DNA of 64,000 bases from Oryzias latipes (lineage: Eukaryota; Chordata; Actinopteri; Beloniformes; Adrianichthyidae), in assembly GCF_002234675.1 (NCBI RefSeq), contig NC_019875.2:22314299-22378298 (forward strand), in the 5' to 3' direction. Positions 40,201-51,003 of the stretch are shown in pieces. How positions within the stretch are numbered: the first letter of the stretch is position 1; each line of letters starts with the position of its first letter. The position numbers were made by a program, and so were the translations under genes. The notes under the pieces were generated by a model that was given only the letters and a program-made list of their open reading frames with translations, did not search any database and had not been told where the DNA came from.

Positions 40201-43200
40201 CTTCAGCAGGAATGGGCAAATAAGAACGTTGGTGTCCTATTTAGGCGAGATGTTCTTTCCTTCTGTTGGCATGCAGGAAAGCAGACCTGGCACTGACTCT
40301 GGGCACGTCCATGCAGATCAAACCCAGCGGAGACCTCCCACTCCTCACAAAGCGCAAAGGAGGGAGGATAGCTATAGTCAACCTGCAGCCCACAAAGCAT
40401 GTGAGTCACTCACACGTCTCAGTAATGACACACGCACACATCAACTGGTTCTTCTTGGAAACATTTACTGATGTCCTTAAAATTCTTAATACAAATCCAA
40501 AGACGCATTTTAATTAGTCTAACAGATTTTTATTTTTTTTTGCCAACTAGCAGAATGTTGTCTAAACGATCCTAACCCAAATCTTCAGACACGCTGAGAC
40601 TGTAGTTCTACAAATGACCACTTGGGTGCATGATTTTTATTTCATTTTTATGTTTTTCTTAGATTTTTGTGGTTTGTATTGCAGGATTTTTAAGAGAGCC
40701 TGTTTTTTAAGCAAAAATTTCTATTTTGATGCAAAAGTTAGAAATCGCGATAAGGCCATCTCCTATTTTGCAAATGCAACCCTTCAATTTTCATTTTTGA
40801 TGAAGACCCACACCGACGAGAATGGTGTTTTTAATGTGTGCTTGTGGCAGACTATGCCTTTCTTCAGATTGTTGTGAATCAGAAGCAAACGAAAAAATAG
40901 CAGTTTCACAAAGAGCTTATTTGTGACATAAAAACTACGGTGGGCGGGCCACAAGCTCCCTGCTCCGCTCTGCGGTGGTGAAGGAAAGGGAGGGTGGGGT
41001 TGCTCTGCGCCAAAAGTCCCGCCCACAACTCAGAACCAAATTTCTAATAAACCACTGCTGCTCTGCAGAAACTATGTCTTAGAAAATGACTGAGGTTTTT
41101 GGGATTTTGTGGAAAAAGAGTATAATCATAAAAAATGACCACTGAGAACGCTTTGAATATAGCACAAAAAAGTTTGGAATAGGCTTTAGTAGTATTGCTG
41201 TTTTTTTTTCTTTTTAACAGAATATTCTTTTATTTTTATTTTTAGGTTTATAGTTTTTTTTTCCCCACCGCTGAATACGCTTAAAGTGTTTGTGTTCCGT
41301 CGTGTCACCTGATCTTTTTGCAGTTGCAAATCTGACACATTTCCCACAGTTGGGAGGCGTTTCTGCAACTTCTGTTATCTTTGGCCAAATGTTTTTGAAT
41401 GACAGCTTAGTGACCCGGACAAGTTCTGGCCCTATGTCCAGCACACACGCTCACCCTTTTTTCCTACAGTCATTTGCATTGGTGGCAGAAATCTGGGAAG
41501 AGGGGATGCTACATACCTGAAAGTATGGATTTCTACAAAAGGAATTATTGCGTGCTTTGTTTAAATTGGATAAACTCTGTCAAAATAAAATCTAACAGCC
41601 ATATATGTATCAAAATGCCTATAAACTCCAAAGCACCATTCTACCTAGATCAGAGGTAGCGCCATCCTAACTTTTTTTTCCATGACTTTTTCAACAAAAG
41701 ACAAAAGGAAAAAAAACACAAAAATCTTCTGAGTCTATCCAATTTAAAGAAAGCATGCAATCATAACTCGCTATCTAAGTTTTATGGAAATTTAGACTTC
41801 AAAAGCATCCGCACTCCACAGATTGCTACCACCAACAAAAATGACTTTATTTCTCTAAAATGTTCTTCTGCCAGGCTTTTCTTTTTCTTTCAAGCTTATT
41901 GTTTTTAAGTTTTATATGCATAGCAATAAGAAATAGCTTTATACTTTTAATGTAATTTTATTTAAGCAACATATTTTCATATAAGAAAACCTTTTTTCAT
42001 TTGTTATTTGTGGGGGAAAAAAATCCCTTAGTCTGAAAATCTCAAGGCTAATAAAACCTGCAACTTGTATGAATACAATGATCTCAATAGCTGGTAATTT
42101 CCTATAAATTTTCCTATTGTCAGTTGATTAACTGGCCCCCTGTTACGCTCTTTTGTGTGTACTCAATATGAGAACTGAGTGTGACGTCACCCATAGAAAA
42201 CGGCTTGTTTCCGGCTTCAACGAAATGAAGTCAATTCAGTCGCCATTCTTTCACAATACAAACGCCGCCCTCTTGGACCCTTACAGCATCAGTAAGCAGT
42301 AATTGTCCGAGTCCGAGTGAGTCAACATTTCTATAGCAACCACTCTCTTAAATCAAGAGTGTGTTGTTTCTCTTTCGGCCTTTCCCAACCGGGGTCGCCA
42401 CAGCAAACGAGTCGCATGGTAAACTTGGCAATGTTTTACGCCGGATGCCCTTCCTGACGCAACCCTCTCAAAGGAACCCTCTCAAAGGAACCGGGCTTGG
42501 GACCGGCATAGAAGTAGAGAAGGGAACATGGAGCAGCCCGGAGTTGAACCTGGGTTTCACGGATGGAAGGCACCGCAAACCAGCACGAGCTAAACCAGCT
42601 CCCTCTTAAATCAAGAGTGTAAAACCAGATTTTTTGATTTAGCATTTGAATGGTCAGTTTGTGACTTGCACTACAGAAAAAATTTAATGAAATAAAATTA
42701 GGATTAGCACGAACATGTTGAAAAAAAGGTAGTAGAGCAAGAATAGCTGTTTACTACTCAGTAAAAGTCTGTTGGATTTTGGTTTCTTAGAGTCAGCAGG
42801 TACTGAGCTGAGCTCACTCAGTCCAGTTCCCATATACAATCAATAGTGTACTCTTGTACAGCTGTGTACAAAAGTACACTTTTAGGAATAAAGTTGTAAC
42901 CAAAAATAATTAATTAAAAAAAAATAATTAATTAAATAAGGGGGATTTGTGCCGCAAACAGGACCAGAATAGATCCTGTTCACTAACCAGTCACTCGAAA
43001 GCATAATAGCCAATTATTGCCTGAATATTTTTATGTTATAATTTATAGGTGTATAAAGAGGACTCCCCAGTGTGCAGTATAAAATGTCAAGCATGGAGGA
43101 GGAGTATTGTTGGTATGGGGCTGTTTGGCTAAATCCAGGGTCTAGACTCTAGAGGCATTCTGAACAAACACAGATCCCACAACATTCTGCACCGTGGCAT

Positions 43201-44516
43201 TCCTTTTGCAGTGTGAGGGATTATCCAACAACAAGATAATGACTCATCAAAATGAAAGCAAACCACATTTATGAGGACTTCTGCAGAAGACTGAGAATGA
43301 ACATTTTGAAGGAAATCTCATTTCTATCATAGAAAGAAAGCCACTGTGCTCATTAAATCCCCTCATTCTGCGTCCATGCATTTATCTCCAAAACATCTAA
43401 AATGGATTCATTCCTGATCCTATCCATCCTCATCACTCCCAAAGAGAGCCTCAACATCTCCAGCTCTGCTTTTTGTCTCTCTCAGAGCCTCCGACAACAT
43501 GGCTGCTCTCACCATAGTCTTCTACACCTTCCCTGTCATTTTTGCTGACACTCTTTTTATCACACATCACACCTGAAACTTTCCTCCAAAGTTGATCCTT
43601 GGTGCAGTCCCACCTCCACCTTGAACTCCTCTGTCAGACCTACAGCACATCTCACACCTGTCTTACAGCTGTCATGTCCTGCACAATGCCAACCTACTTC
43701 TTAACTACAGCTCTTCTCTCTGTTCTCTGTCATGGACTTTTTCCAGATCTAAAAGACAGTGCAGCTCCTAACAACCTTCTCTGTTCTTCTCCAGCAGCAT
43801 CCTCAAAGCAATATTTGCATCTTTGGAACTCATTTTCTGCATGAAACCATACTGTTGCTCACAATTCTCACTTTTGACGTCAGCCTAGCCTCTACTTCTT
43901 TTCCCCATAATTCATTGTGTGACTCATCAGCTTTATTCCTCTGTAGTTCCACAACTCTGAGAGATTTGGCTTTGGTTTGACCTCGGATGGTTTTTCTGAC
44001 TCAACCCTCTGCTTTTACCCAGACTTGGGACCAGCATACTAAAGCACTAAATTGTGCCCCCTTGTGGCTGCAGTAAAAAAGTAAAATGACCCCTTTCTTC
44101 ATCTACATTGCTAAATAATACAGAAATCCATCTCCAGTGCTCTTTGAAATCCTTACATTTACACTATAGTAAAGATTTATTTTACATATGTAATTCTTTT
44201 TCTATTGCAGGACAAACAGGCCCACCTCCGTATCCATGGTTACGTGGACGAGGTCATGAAACAGCTGATGGAGCAGTTAGGCTTAGACATCCCAAAGTGG
44301 GAGGGACCTGTTGTGCATGAGAGCTCTGAAGTCCTGCCCGACATCAAACCACCGCACTGCATTTCTGCTGACGGGAAGGTGAAAAAGGAAGAAATTAAAA
44401 TAGAGAGAAAAAGAGAAGCAACACAACTAACAGGCGAGGAGGATGTGAAGGAGGAGGCAGGTTCAGTAAAAAAGGAGAGAGCAGATTTGACATTGTTAAT
44501 AAATGAAGAAAAATAA
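25236..44516 (+). CDS. Sirtuin 6, NAD-dependent deacylase / mono-ADP-ribosyltransferase
   Basis: Chromatin enzyme that removes acetyl groups from histone H3 Lys9 and Lys56 and acts in DNA repair and metabolism (established for SIRT6). Exons: 25236-25301, 25804-25931, 31027-31209, 37453-37512, 38896-38991, 39074-39154, 40277-40400, 44211-44516. The sum is 1044 nt, 347 aa (human 355). The start [16 protein letters not shown] is as in human. The NAD pocket has [18 protein letters not shown] and QNVDGLH. The catalytic base is His133 (LHGNMF), the same number as human. Zinc cysteines lie in EECEKC and in [29 protein letters not shown] and VNLQPTKH complete the Rossmann fold. The C-terminal tail (about 280-347) is Lys/Glu-rich and differs from the proline-rich mammalian tail. 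Introns are swollen by transposons. Confidence 0.97.
26392..26611. mobile_element. piggyBac-type MITE, copy 2 (TTAA target site)
   Basis: Same ends as copy 1 (CCCTTGTGCTATCCTA and its complement), again flanked by TTAA on both sides, in sirt6 intron 2. The internal sequence also matches copy 1, including TTGACATTGGGAGTTGGGTC with one change. The two copies are close in length (220 and 202 bp including TTAA). Confidence 0.9.
26640..26830 (+). repeat. Teleost interspersed repeat fragment
   Basis: Contains CACCTAGGTGTGTAAAATAT, TTGATCCATCTCCTGGAGGA and ATTTGGTGGTTTAACC, which match a common fish repeat by memory. The same sequence occurs in reverse near 31,360-31,455 in the same intron series. 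Class not assigned. Confidence 0.6.
28316..29705. mobile_element. MITE with hAT-like ends, split by a second element
   Basis: The outer element begins AGGGCTGCACGATATGAGGA and ends with TATCGCGATAACGATAAATC then ATTGTGCAGGCCT, a well-known fish MITE type whose ends read as 'GCCTGCACAATAAAT'. Its text breaks off at about 28,337 and resumes at 29,275 with the repeated word TATGAGGA followed by AAAATCACGATTTGCGATA. An inner element of about 940 bp lies between. Its right end reads CGTCACACCCC, complement of the common GGGGTGTGACG end. The 8-bp repeat TATGAGGA fits a hAT target duplication. No transposase was seen in either. Confidence 0.7.
28337..29283. mobile_element. Inner hAT-type non-autonomous insertion
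   Basis: Inserted in the MITE at 28,316-29,705 and flanked by TATGAGGA. One end carries GGTGAGATTTTTTT (complement strand) and the other GGTGTGGGATTTTTGATCA, a weak inverted pair. Internal blocks such as GAGTGAAGGAGAACA occur twice (about 28,840 and 29,092), showing an internal duplication. There is no coding frame of note. Confidence 0.6.
31360..31455 (-). repeat. Teleost interspersed repeat fragment (as at 26640, reversed)
   Basis: The reverse complement gives CACCTAGGTGTATGAAATTT, then CATCCCCTGGGGGAGCGGTG, matching 26,690-26,760. It is in sirt6 intron 3. Confidence 0.6.
32350..34385 (+). mobile_element. L2-clade LINE, 5'-truncated, decayed
   Basis: Most of an L2-type non-LTR retrotransposon reverse transcriptase, on the sirt6 strand in intron 3. 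The catalytic palm motif is [12 protein letters not shown] (near 33,350). Upstream lie [14 protein letters not shown] and [13 protein letters not shown], then [19 protein letters not shown]. Downstream are [24 protein letters not shown] and the terminal FFFSRVYD ending at 34,189. The frame is broken by a stop near 32,876 (before RPISN) and a frameshift near 33,560. No endonuclease domain is left. The 3' tail has the L2 AAGCACCTTGAATTACGAAT hairpin region and ends in TTGCC repeats. Confidence 0.92.
35735..36880 (-). mobile_element. Second Tc1/mariner-type transposon, heavily decayed
   Basis: The minus strand reads as a Tc1-like transposase of a different lineage from the one at 1264. An N-terminal helix-turn-helix piece at 36,405-36,587 has [19 protein letters not shown] and EAGCSQ. 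The middle (RC of about 35,930-36,250) has the GNQGPRVWK-like and [14 protein letters not shown]-like parts of the fish lineage whose transposase starts with a QKTIID motif. The ends share ATTAGAATA-type inverted words at about 35,745 and 36,865. Many frame breaks are present. Boundaries are approximate. Confidence 0.7.
40800..41190 (-). mobile_element. Non-autonomous element, TTTAAAGACCC family, reversed copy in sirt6 intron 7
   Basis: The start carries GAAGACCCACACCGA, a decayed end. The body shares GGCCACAAGCTCCCTGCTCC, GCTCTGCAGAAACTATGTCT and AAAAATGACCACTGAGAA with the reversed copy at 46,790. The outer right end is worn. Confidence 0.65.
42345..42620 (-). mobile_element. tRNA-derived SINE with 18-bp target-site duplication
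   Basis: The element (42,363-42,602) is flanked by perfect direct repeats CTCTTAAATCAAGAGTGT at 42,345 and 42,603, the mark of retroposition. Read on the minus strand it starts with a tRNA-like head: GGTTTAGCTCGTGCTGG as A box and CAGGTTCAACTCC as B box. The body carries AGGAAGGGCATCCGGCGTAA and ends TGTGGCGACCCCGGTTGGGA, the tail found in fish SINEs that pair with RTE-type LINEs. The unit CCTTTGAGAGGGTT is duplicated in tandem inside. It is the best-preserved retroposon in the window. Confidence 0.88.
43040..43330 (+). mobile_element. Tc1-like transposase fragment
   Basis: The words AAAATGTCAAGCATGGAGGA, then GGTATGGGGCTG, correspond to the usual Tc1 text around 'KHGGGSIMVWGC'. A stretch reading as CAACAAGATAATGACTCATC follows, like the 'QQDNDPKH' catalytic block. 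Frames are broken and no ends were found. Confidence 0.5.
43360..44040 (-). mobile_element. RTE-like LINE fragment (tentative)
   Basis: The + strand words TTCCTGATCCTATCCATCCT, CTCACCATAGTCTTCTACAC and CCTTCCCTGTCATTTTTGCT match, from memory, the reverse complement of the reverse-transcriptase 3' part of a very common fish RTE-type LINE. No long open frame remains. It lies just before sirt6 exon 8. Confidence 0.55.
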
Positions 44517-46065
44517 CCTCAGGTCCTTTTTCTTTCTTAATACATTCTCAACTTAACCTCATCCAAAAACAAAGCACACGTCTGAAGGTGTTCGGTCTCA
44601 TCAGGTTTTTGAGAACTGAAGACTTTGTGTGGCGACTTTGATGATCTGACTTTTCTGACGCTCTGCCTCCATCCGTAACAAGCAGAGAAGGGAGACAGAT
44701 TCAGCCAAACTCTCACAAATTGGATGCTTGATTGGAAATGCTTTTTTTTTTTTCCTGAGTGCACAGACTGTGTTGTAGAAAGCGAGCCGCCCCTCATAGC
44801 CAAGTTGACGTGGAGCTTAATTCACTGGTTGAACAAGTCTGAAATAGTGAGGACAACACCATGAGATCTGGAGCACATCGTTATACATAAAGTTTTTAAT
44901 ACGGTGTGTAAGTTTGCTGCACCTTATTAATATTTATAGCTGTGCGCTCCAGATCCCGTCCCTGCAGATCTGGTCTTTTAAGACTCCTTGGTTTGAAGCA
45001 TTATGAAAAGGAATAACAAGTGAGGCGCTCTGTCTCACGGAGTAACTGCTACTCACAGTGCGGGGAAATTATAGGTCATGTGTAATTTTTGGACCATAAA
45101 TAACTCATAAATCAGAGCATATGTTTCTAGGAACAAGCTGTTATCTAAGGGAAAAAAATGATTGTTCTTTTACCAAAAACATTTTTTTTTATATTTCTTA
45201 CACTGTTCAGTATATAAACACACACATATATATGTTTTGCCAATAAATACCTTACAATTTTTGGGGGAAAAACTTGTCATGTCCTCTGTTCTGTGTACCA
45301 TCTGGTTTATTACAGATTTCAGGGAGCGGAGAGCGCCTGACTCATCTGAAACGGCATGGTAATAGTTTTGTGTCCACTTTAAATCTCATCAGCGCCTCTG
45401 AGAGTAACGTCACAACTCTCTGCTGTCATTAAAAAGCTCTTATGAATCCAAATCAAGCCTTTTTTTTAAAAAAAATCAGATGTCAACAAGTCAACAAATA
45501 AAGATTTTTATTTTTAAAATAATGAATATAACTCTAGAATGATGGATACCAGGTGCTAGCATATACTAACTGTGGAGATGTGCCGCTGCACACAGGAAGA
45601 GACTTACATCTCATTAGGACAGAGTGAGCCAGATTAAATATGGCTTTACTTTGCCCACACATGTAAAAAGTCTAAGGCGCCCCTGATGTTCTGTGGGTTT
45701 AGTTTCCAAGAAGCCGTGTTGTCTTCACTTCACACAGGAAGACCGTCTCCATTCTCTCAGGTGTTCGCTTTAACACTGTTTCAGTAGACAACTATGTAGT
45801 AAACGTGCATCGCCTTAAAGCAGAATATTATTGAAAGCGTGATTTAAAGTTGATTTATCTCAGTAATTTATTTAAGTGAATATTTTTAGTTCCTTTTTTT
45901 AAGATTTTGACCTAAAAGTTATAATCTTATGAAAAAATTTGAATAATAGAGTGTCACTGTGTTTGAATAATTGGATCAAAATCACCTGCAAAAGTTTTTC
46001 TGAGCTGTAAATGTTAGGGATGCTACGATTCACCTTCCCCAATGTTTATTTCACAGCTCGATTTT
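44517..46065. other. Intergenic, sirt6 3' flank
   Basis: An AATACATT and several AAT-rich motifs follow the stop codon, but no clean AATAAA lies within the first 150 bp (an AATAAA at about 44,500 overlaps the end of the CDS). No further exon or named repeat was seen. Confidence 0.4.
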
Positions 46066-46069
46066 TGGG

Positions 46070-46690
46070 TTACGGTTTAATAATAATAATAAATGTATTT
46101 GTAAAGTGCTTTAAATGGCACACAAGGACGCTTTACAACACTTAAGTAAAAAAGTCAATAAAACAAGAGCTAATACAATAAAAATTAAAAACATAAAAAT
46201 GCAATTTTAGCAATTTTAAAAAGATGAGTTTTGAGAGATTTTTATAACGTTGGGAGGTCAGTGCAGTCTCTGAGATGTTGAGGCAGAGTGTTTCAGAGGG
46301 TTGGGCCAGCAATGGCGAAGGCTCTGTCACCCCACGTTGGATGCTTGGTCCGACAGGGGAGGGACAAAAGGTTTGCATTGGAGCGCAGAGAGCGGGATGG
46401 AGTGTGACGCTGGAGCAGATCGGTGAGGTAGAGCGGCGTCAGGTTATGAAGGGCTTTGAAAGTGATGAGGAGAACTTTCAATTTGATACGCTGAGGGATA
46501 GGGAGCCAGTGAAGGTTCTGGAGGATGGGGGTGATGTGTTCACGAGAGCGGGTGTGTGTGATCGGCAGAGTTCTGAATGTATTGCAGCTCATTTATTATT
46601 TTGGAGGATGTACCATAAAGTATGCTGTTGCAATTATCTAACCGGGACGTAATAAAAGAGAAACAAAAAAGAGAGGGATGAGCAGAGACA
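46070..46690 (-). mobile_element. L2-type LINE, 3' end fragment
   Basis: On the minus strand, 46,593-46,293 encodes HITPILQNLHWLPIPQRIKL and LTDLLQRHTPSRSLRS, the C-terminal signature of L2-clade open reading frames (compare [13 protein letters not shown] in the element at 32,350). The 3' tail lies toward 46,080 with an AAAGTGCTTT hairpin word and (AAT)n. It is a different, less decayed lineage than the intron copy, truncated at the 5' side. Confidence 0.8.
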
Positions 46691-46789
46691 GGCAATGTTT
46701 TTCCGGTGGAAACAGGCAGACCGGGTTATTTGATAGACATGTTGTTCAAATGATGCCATTTAATAAGGCCTGTAGCTGCGACATAGAAC

Positions 46790-47219
46790 CCACAAAGGCA
46801 GACCACAAGCTCCCTGTTCCGCTCCATTCTGATGCATCCACTTGCAGATAGATCCATGTACGTCTTTGGTTTCCTCCTCCAAGCTGGCATGTGGATCAAA
46901 AGTGTACACTGAGAAGCTCCAATGTTGCTCACGATTTTTTGCGACACTCGTAATGTTAAGTTGAGGGAGTGAGGGGCTGAAAGCCAGCGGGAGAAAATGT
47001 AAACAAATGGACGATGGGAAGTGGGGGAAGGCTTACTACACACCAACAGTCTTGCCCACAAGTCGGAGATGAATTTTTAATCAACTCCCGCCGCTCTGCA
47101 GAAACTATGTCCTAGAAAACGACACAGGTTTGGGGTTTGGGCTAAAAGCGGGACAATCATCATTAAAAGACCACTGGGTATGCTTTAGGTCAAAAGATGA
47201 TCAGAGAGGGACTTTAAAG
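46790..47219 (-). mobile_element. Non-autonomous element, TTTAAAGACCC family, reversed copy
   Basis: The reverse complement matches 7602-8068 over most of its length. Shared blocks include GCAGACCACAAGCTCCCTGT, ATGGACGATGGGAAG and TTAAAAGACCACTGGGTATG. The outer end reads GAGAGGGACTTTAAAG. Confidence 0.72.
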
Positions 47220-47624
47220 TCTTTTCAGGAATTTTATTAGATCCCCAATGGACTGTCTGCCGCTGGAGTAGGAGGCGACCAGGATGAAGAGAACTGTTGC
47301 TCAGTGGCCCAACTTCATTTCAGATTACATTTAAGATTGTTTAATTTAAAAAAAAAAATCCCAGAATGCAGTAGAAGAGCAGAAATCAGAATTAGGTTTC
47401 TTTATGTACATTGGAGAGTTTTTGCGGTCATAGTTGCCGTGGGGACTAGGCCGTCTGTGCTTGTCAGGTCCAAGGTCAGCTCAGCCGTCTACCGTGAAGT
47501 TTTAGTTCGCTTCATGCTTCCTTTCACTGACCTCCTTCCTTGAAATACTGTTTAATTGTCCAGCTGGGGTTTGCACTTGCCCAAAGCACCAAAAGTGCAA
47601 ATTCTTGTTTTACGTACCATAGTA

Positions 47625-47760
47625 TGCATGACCTAAAGCCCATGGAGAATCTGTGGAGCATGGTAAAAGATGCAATACACCAGACCCAGCAGCAAAGAAT
47701 AGCTAAAGTCGCTTATAGATCAAGCTTCTATAACATCTCCACAGTGTCATAGAATGATTG
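47625..47760 (+). pseudogene. Tc1-like transposase C-terminal scrap
   Basis: An open frame reads DLKPMENLWSMVKDAIHQTQ, close to the 'SPDLNPIENLW' end of Tc1 transposases, with the catalytic glutamate in MEN. Only this last part is preserved. Confidence 0.5.
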
Positions 47761-49149
47761 TCTTTATTCCACAGACTCCTCTAATAACTCAAAGGGAAGC
47801 TCTGTCTGGAGGGGCACTAGGCAGTATTTTGCAGAGTGGCAATAAGCAGCCAGACTGTGGCAGTAAGCCCAGCGTGGATAAGATGAGATAAAAGTTTATC
47901 AAAGATTTGGTGCTTTCTGAAAAAGCCAGGATCAAACCCTCAAGTTGTAAGTCAGAGAGCTCTGCCTGGAGGAAAGCAAGTGCAGCTCATTAAATATTAA
48001 GGCTGAATCCTGCTGGGAAGCAGTGGGTGACGGCTTTGTGTTTGCTGAAGAACTCAGTTACGATTCTCAGACTGTTTGGAAGGAAAGAAAAACGATTCCT
48101 AAAATTAGAGAAGACCGTTGAGAGTTTGAATTTAAACTGTGAAAGCATTCTAAACAGGCTTGTTATATGATTCTTGCTAAAAGGCGTCAAAAGTCTTTCT
48201 GCTCTTGTTTACAGATACTCCCTGTTCAAGATTAGTGAGCCTTAAAAAGTCTCAGAGGAGAATTATGGAGCTTATAAGAACTGACAAACGCTTGAAACCA
48301 CAAATGAGGTAAAGATGGGGAAAAAAAGATGCTAAAAATGAAAAAGACCTGAGGGGAGACATTTCATTTTCCTCCAACAAATTCTTCTCTCGAGAAAATG
48401 AAATATCTCTCACAGATATTCTATTCATTCGGATTATTGTTTACTTGAAAACAAACTCAGGTTTTTATCTTCAGAGTGTTGTGTTTTGTCAGCAAAGCCC
48501 TCTGTTAACTTCGGTGTAAGACAGCCAGCCTTACACTGCCAACTTTTGTTTTTTGCTCTGCTTGAACTAAAGAAACGCCCTGTGATCCTATCAGATGAAT
48601 CAAATAAGTTTAAAAAAACTGGGGCTTAGAGTCCAAACTCGAAAGGAATTAATCGGCCTTCTTCCAGATGAATGCAGCAGCGGATTCAAAGAATATTATG
48701 CACCAACTTCAAACTGAATGAAATGCTGTGAAACTGGAGAGATCTAAGTGGATGCTCAGGAAGGGAGTTCAGTCATTTAAAATGAGCTGTAGGAGGTAAT
48801 TAACCTTCAGCCTGGGTGCCAAATGCAGCCCAGAGCTGCACCCTAAGAAAATAATAAATATAAAAAAGTTTACTCCAAAGTGATGGTAAAGGGAGAAAAA
48901 AGTGAGGAGTTAGTCTTTACTGATGAGGCTTTAGTTTTAATGACAAGCTAGATTGGGATCATCTGAGCCCCATTTCTTTGAGTAAAGACATTTTAACCAC
49001 TTTTCTGTGTTAAATGACACTGTTATTAACCTTTTAAAGGTGATTAATGTTAATTTCATTATTATGGTGTCACACTGAGGCAGACTTAACAACTCCAATC
49101 AGGTTCATGAATCACACATACCCTCTGCAGGTGTTGTTTTGAGCTTGAA
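47761..49149. other. Intergenic, nothing recognised
   Basis: No exon, RNA gene or repeat with clear borders was found. Confidence 0.45.
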
Positions 49150-49785
49150 GTCCCATTTCAGTCATTGTTTGTTCTATTGTAAAAGCGTTCGTGGTCTTTT
49201 AATTATGTTTATGCCTTTTTTAGTCGAAATGTTTAAAAAAAAGTGTCGTCTTGTATATAGTTTTTTGCATATAGTTTCTATAGACATAGTTTCCGCAGGG
49301 ACATAGCTTCATCAGAAATTTGCCTCTGAGTTTTGGGCAGGACTGCTGGTGAGCCTGGCTCTGCTTCCCAACATCCCTCTGTTTACACTCACTCCCGCTT
49401 ATGGCCCATCACAACCCCAACCTTACATTACTGGTGCAACATAAATGGCAAGCAGTGTCAGAGCTATCCAGCTGTACAGTTTAGATCCAGATGGCAGCTT
49501 AGATCACGAAAACAAAGACGTACATGAATCTATTTGTCTGCTAGTGGATGCATCAGAATGGAGCATAGCAGGGAGCTTGTGGCCCGCCGATTGTAACACC
49601 TATGACAACGCTGCAAGCTTTTTCCAATGGCATTTTTTTTCATCTGCTCCTAAATTTTGCAATGATTTCAATAAAAAAAATACTCAGAAACACAATTTTA
49701 AAGTTAATTTTTTTCTATATGTCCTCCATCATGCTGCAAGAACATGTTAAAATCACAATTTTCATTGAAGTGGGTCATTAGATCT
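49150..49785 (+). mobile_element. Non-autonomous element, TTTAAAGACCC family, longer copy
   Basis: The left end is worn (AAGTCCCATTTCAGTCA). The body matches 7602-8068 at TCTATTGTAAAAGCGTTC, GGTGCAACATAAATGGCA and CATCAGAATGGAG. The right end is CATTGAAGTGGGTCATTAGA. It has about 170 bp more than the 7602 copy, mainly toward the right. Confidence 0.72.
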
Positions 49786-50972
49786 GCTCCAACCCACTGA
49801 AGGTCATTTCACTGAAGTTGCTTTAATTATAAGAGAGGAAAAAACATGTCTAAAAATAAAAAGTTTTAACAATATTTTATGCCACAGGCTTTTGTAGTGC
49901 TGATTCATTTCATTGTTCTGGAAAACTCAATGGATAAAAAAGAATAATAAAAAGTTAAGACTCTGAAGGTCAAGGATTCTTTTTCTTAATTGAACAACCT
50001 TTGATTGTAAAAGGCAATTAAGTTCCATCTGAAATCAATCTATGACTAATGATCTTTCATGGTGTTAGGAAATGAAATCCTCACCCTGATGAGGAGCAGA
50101 AGAGGAAGCACAGAGCAAGAACCACACTACAAATTCAAAGCGCCTTACAGAACCCCTGAAGATGTCCAGTCGACAACTTTTTCATAAAACCGCAGGCAAA
50201 TGTTATTGCTACTGTCTCCAAGAGTTATTTGCTATTTCTTTGTGTTTCTGTCTGGTCAGTCCCTTTTTATCCCCGTCTTTGCAATTTAATGTTTCCTTTC
50301 TATCGTTTTTTTGTCATGTCTTTCAGTGCAGTCAGTTTTCAGCAACAAGTGCTTTGCCTTTCTTGTCTTTTGTAGTTTCTTTGTGCTGTTTTTGCTGTCA
50401 GTCACATCTTTTGCTTTGTTAGTATTTATGGCTGTTTCGAGGCTTTGGTCTGTTTTGTGCTCCTCCAAAGTTTTCACTGTTGACAGCTTTACATTCGGCA
50501 CTTTCTTTGTGTCTTTATTTCTTGTTTTTCTTTTTGGTTTTGGTGCTTCTTTCAATCTGTTCATTTGTTATTTCTGTTATGTAATACCATTTCCTGGCCT
50601 TTTTTTTGGAGAAGATGGGTGCCTTTTTCCTATTCGTCTGCTTTTCTGACACAAGGTGTCAGAAGTGAAATACCTTCGTGTGACCCTCTGACCTTCTGTC
50701 CACCCTTTAAGGTGTCCCAGTTTCATTGTTCCCTGCAGAGAATCTTTATCAATCGAGACTAGGTGAGATGTAGTTTGGAGTCAGCAGTGTTGTTGCTGTG
50801 CTACCAGGAGTCTGATGCATGGGATTCTGGCCCGCAGCAGTCTTGGACCGGAAGGACCAGATTGTTTTAGCAGTTCTTCTTTCCTGGTCGTCTTCATTGA
50901 GCCAAAGTGTTGCCCCCGCTCAAAAACTCACCCAAATTTGATCTAGTGAAAATGACCTTTTGGGCATGGTTG
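49786..50972. other. T-rich intergenic DNA
   Basis: Several overlapping frames of 80-110 codons on both strands (50,160-50,760) come from T-rich, stop-poor low-complexity text. They show no domain, splice or codon support. Confidence 0.45.
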
Positions 50973-51003
50973 TCCCCCCCCCCCACACACACACACACAC
51001 AGA
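50973..51003 (+). repeat. (C)n then (AC)n microsatellite
   Basis: A run of about ten C is followed by eight to nine AC units, with more CACAC words to about 51,040. Confidence 0.9.

Noticed and set aside
50160-50760. Overlapping 65-112 codon frames rich in Phe/Leu/Ser/Cys
   Set aside because: They arise from T-rich low-complexity DNA. No domain, no splice sites, and both strands are equally open.
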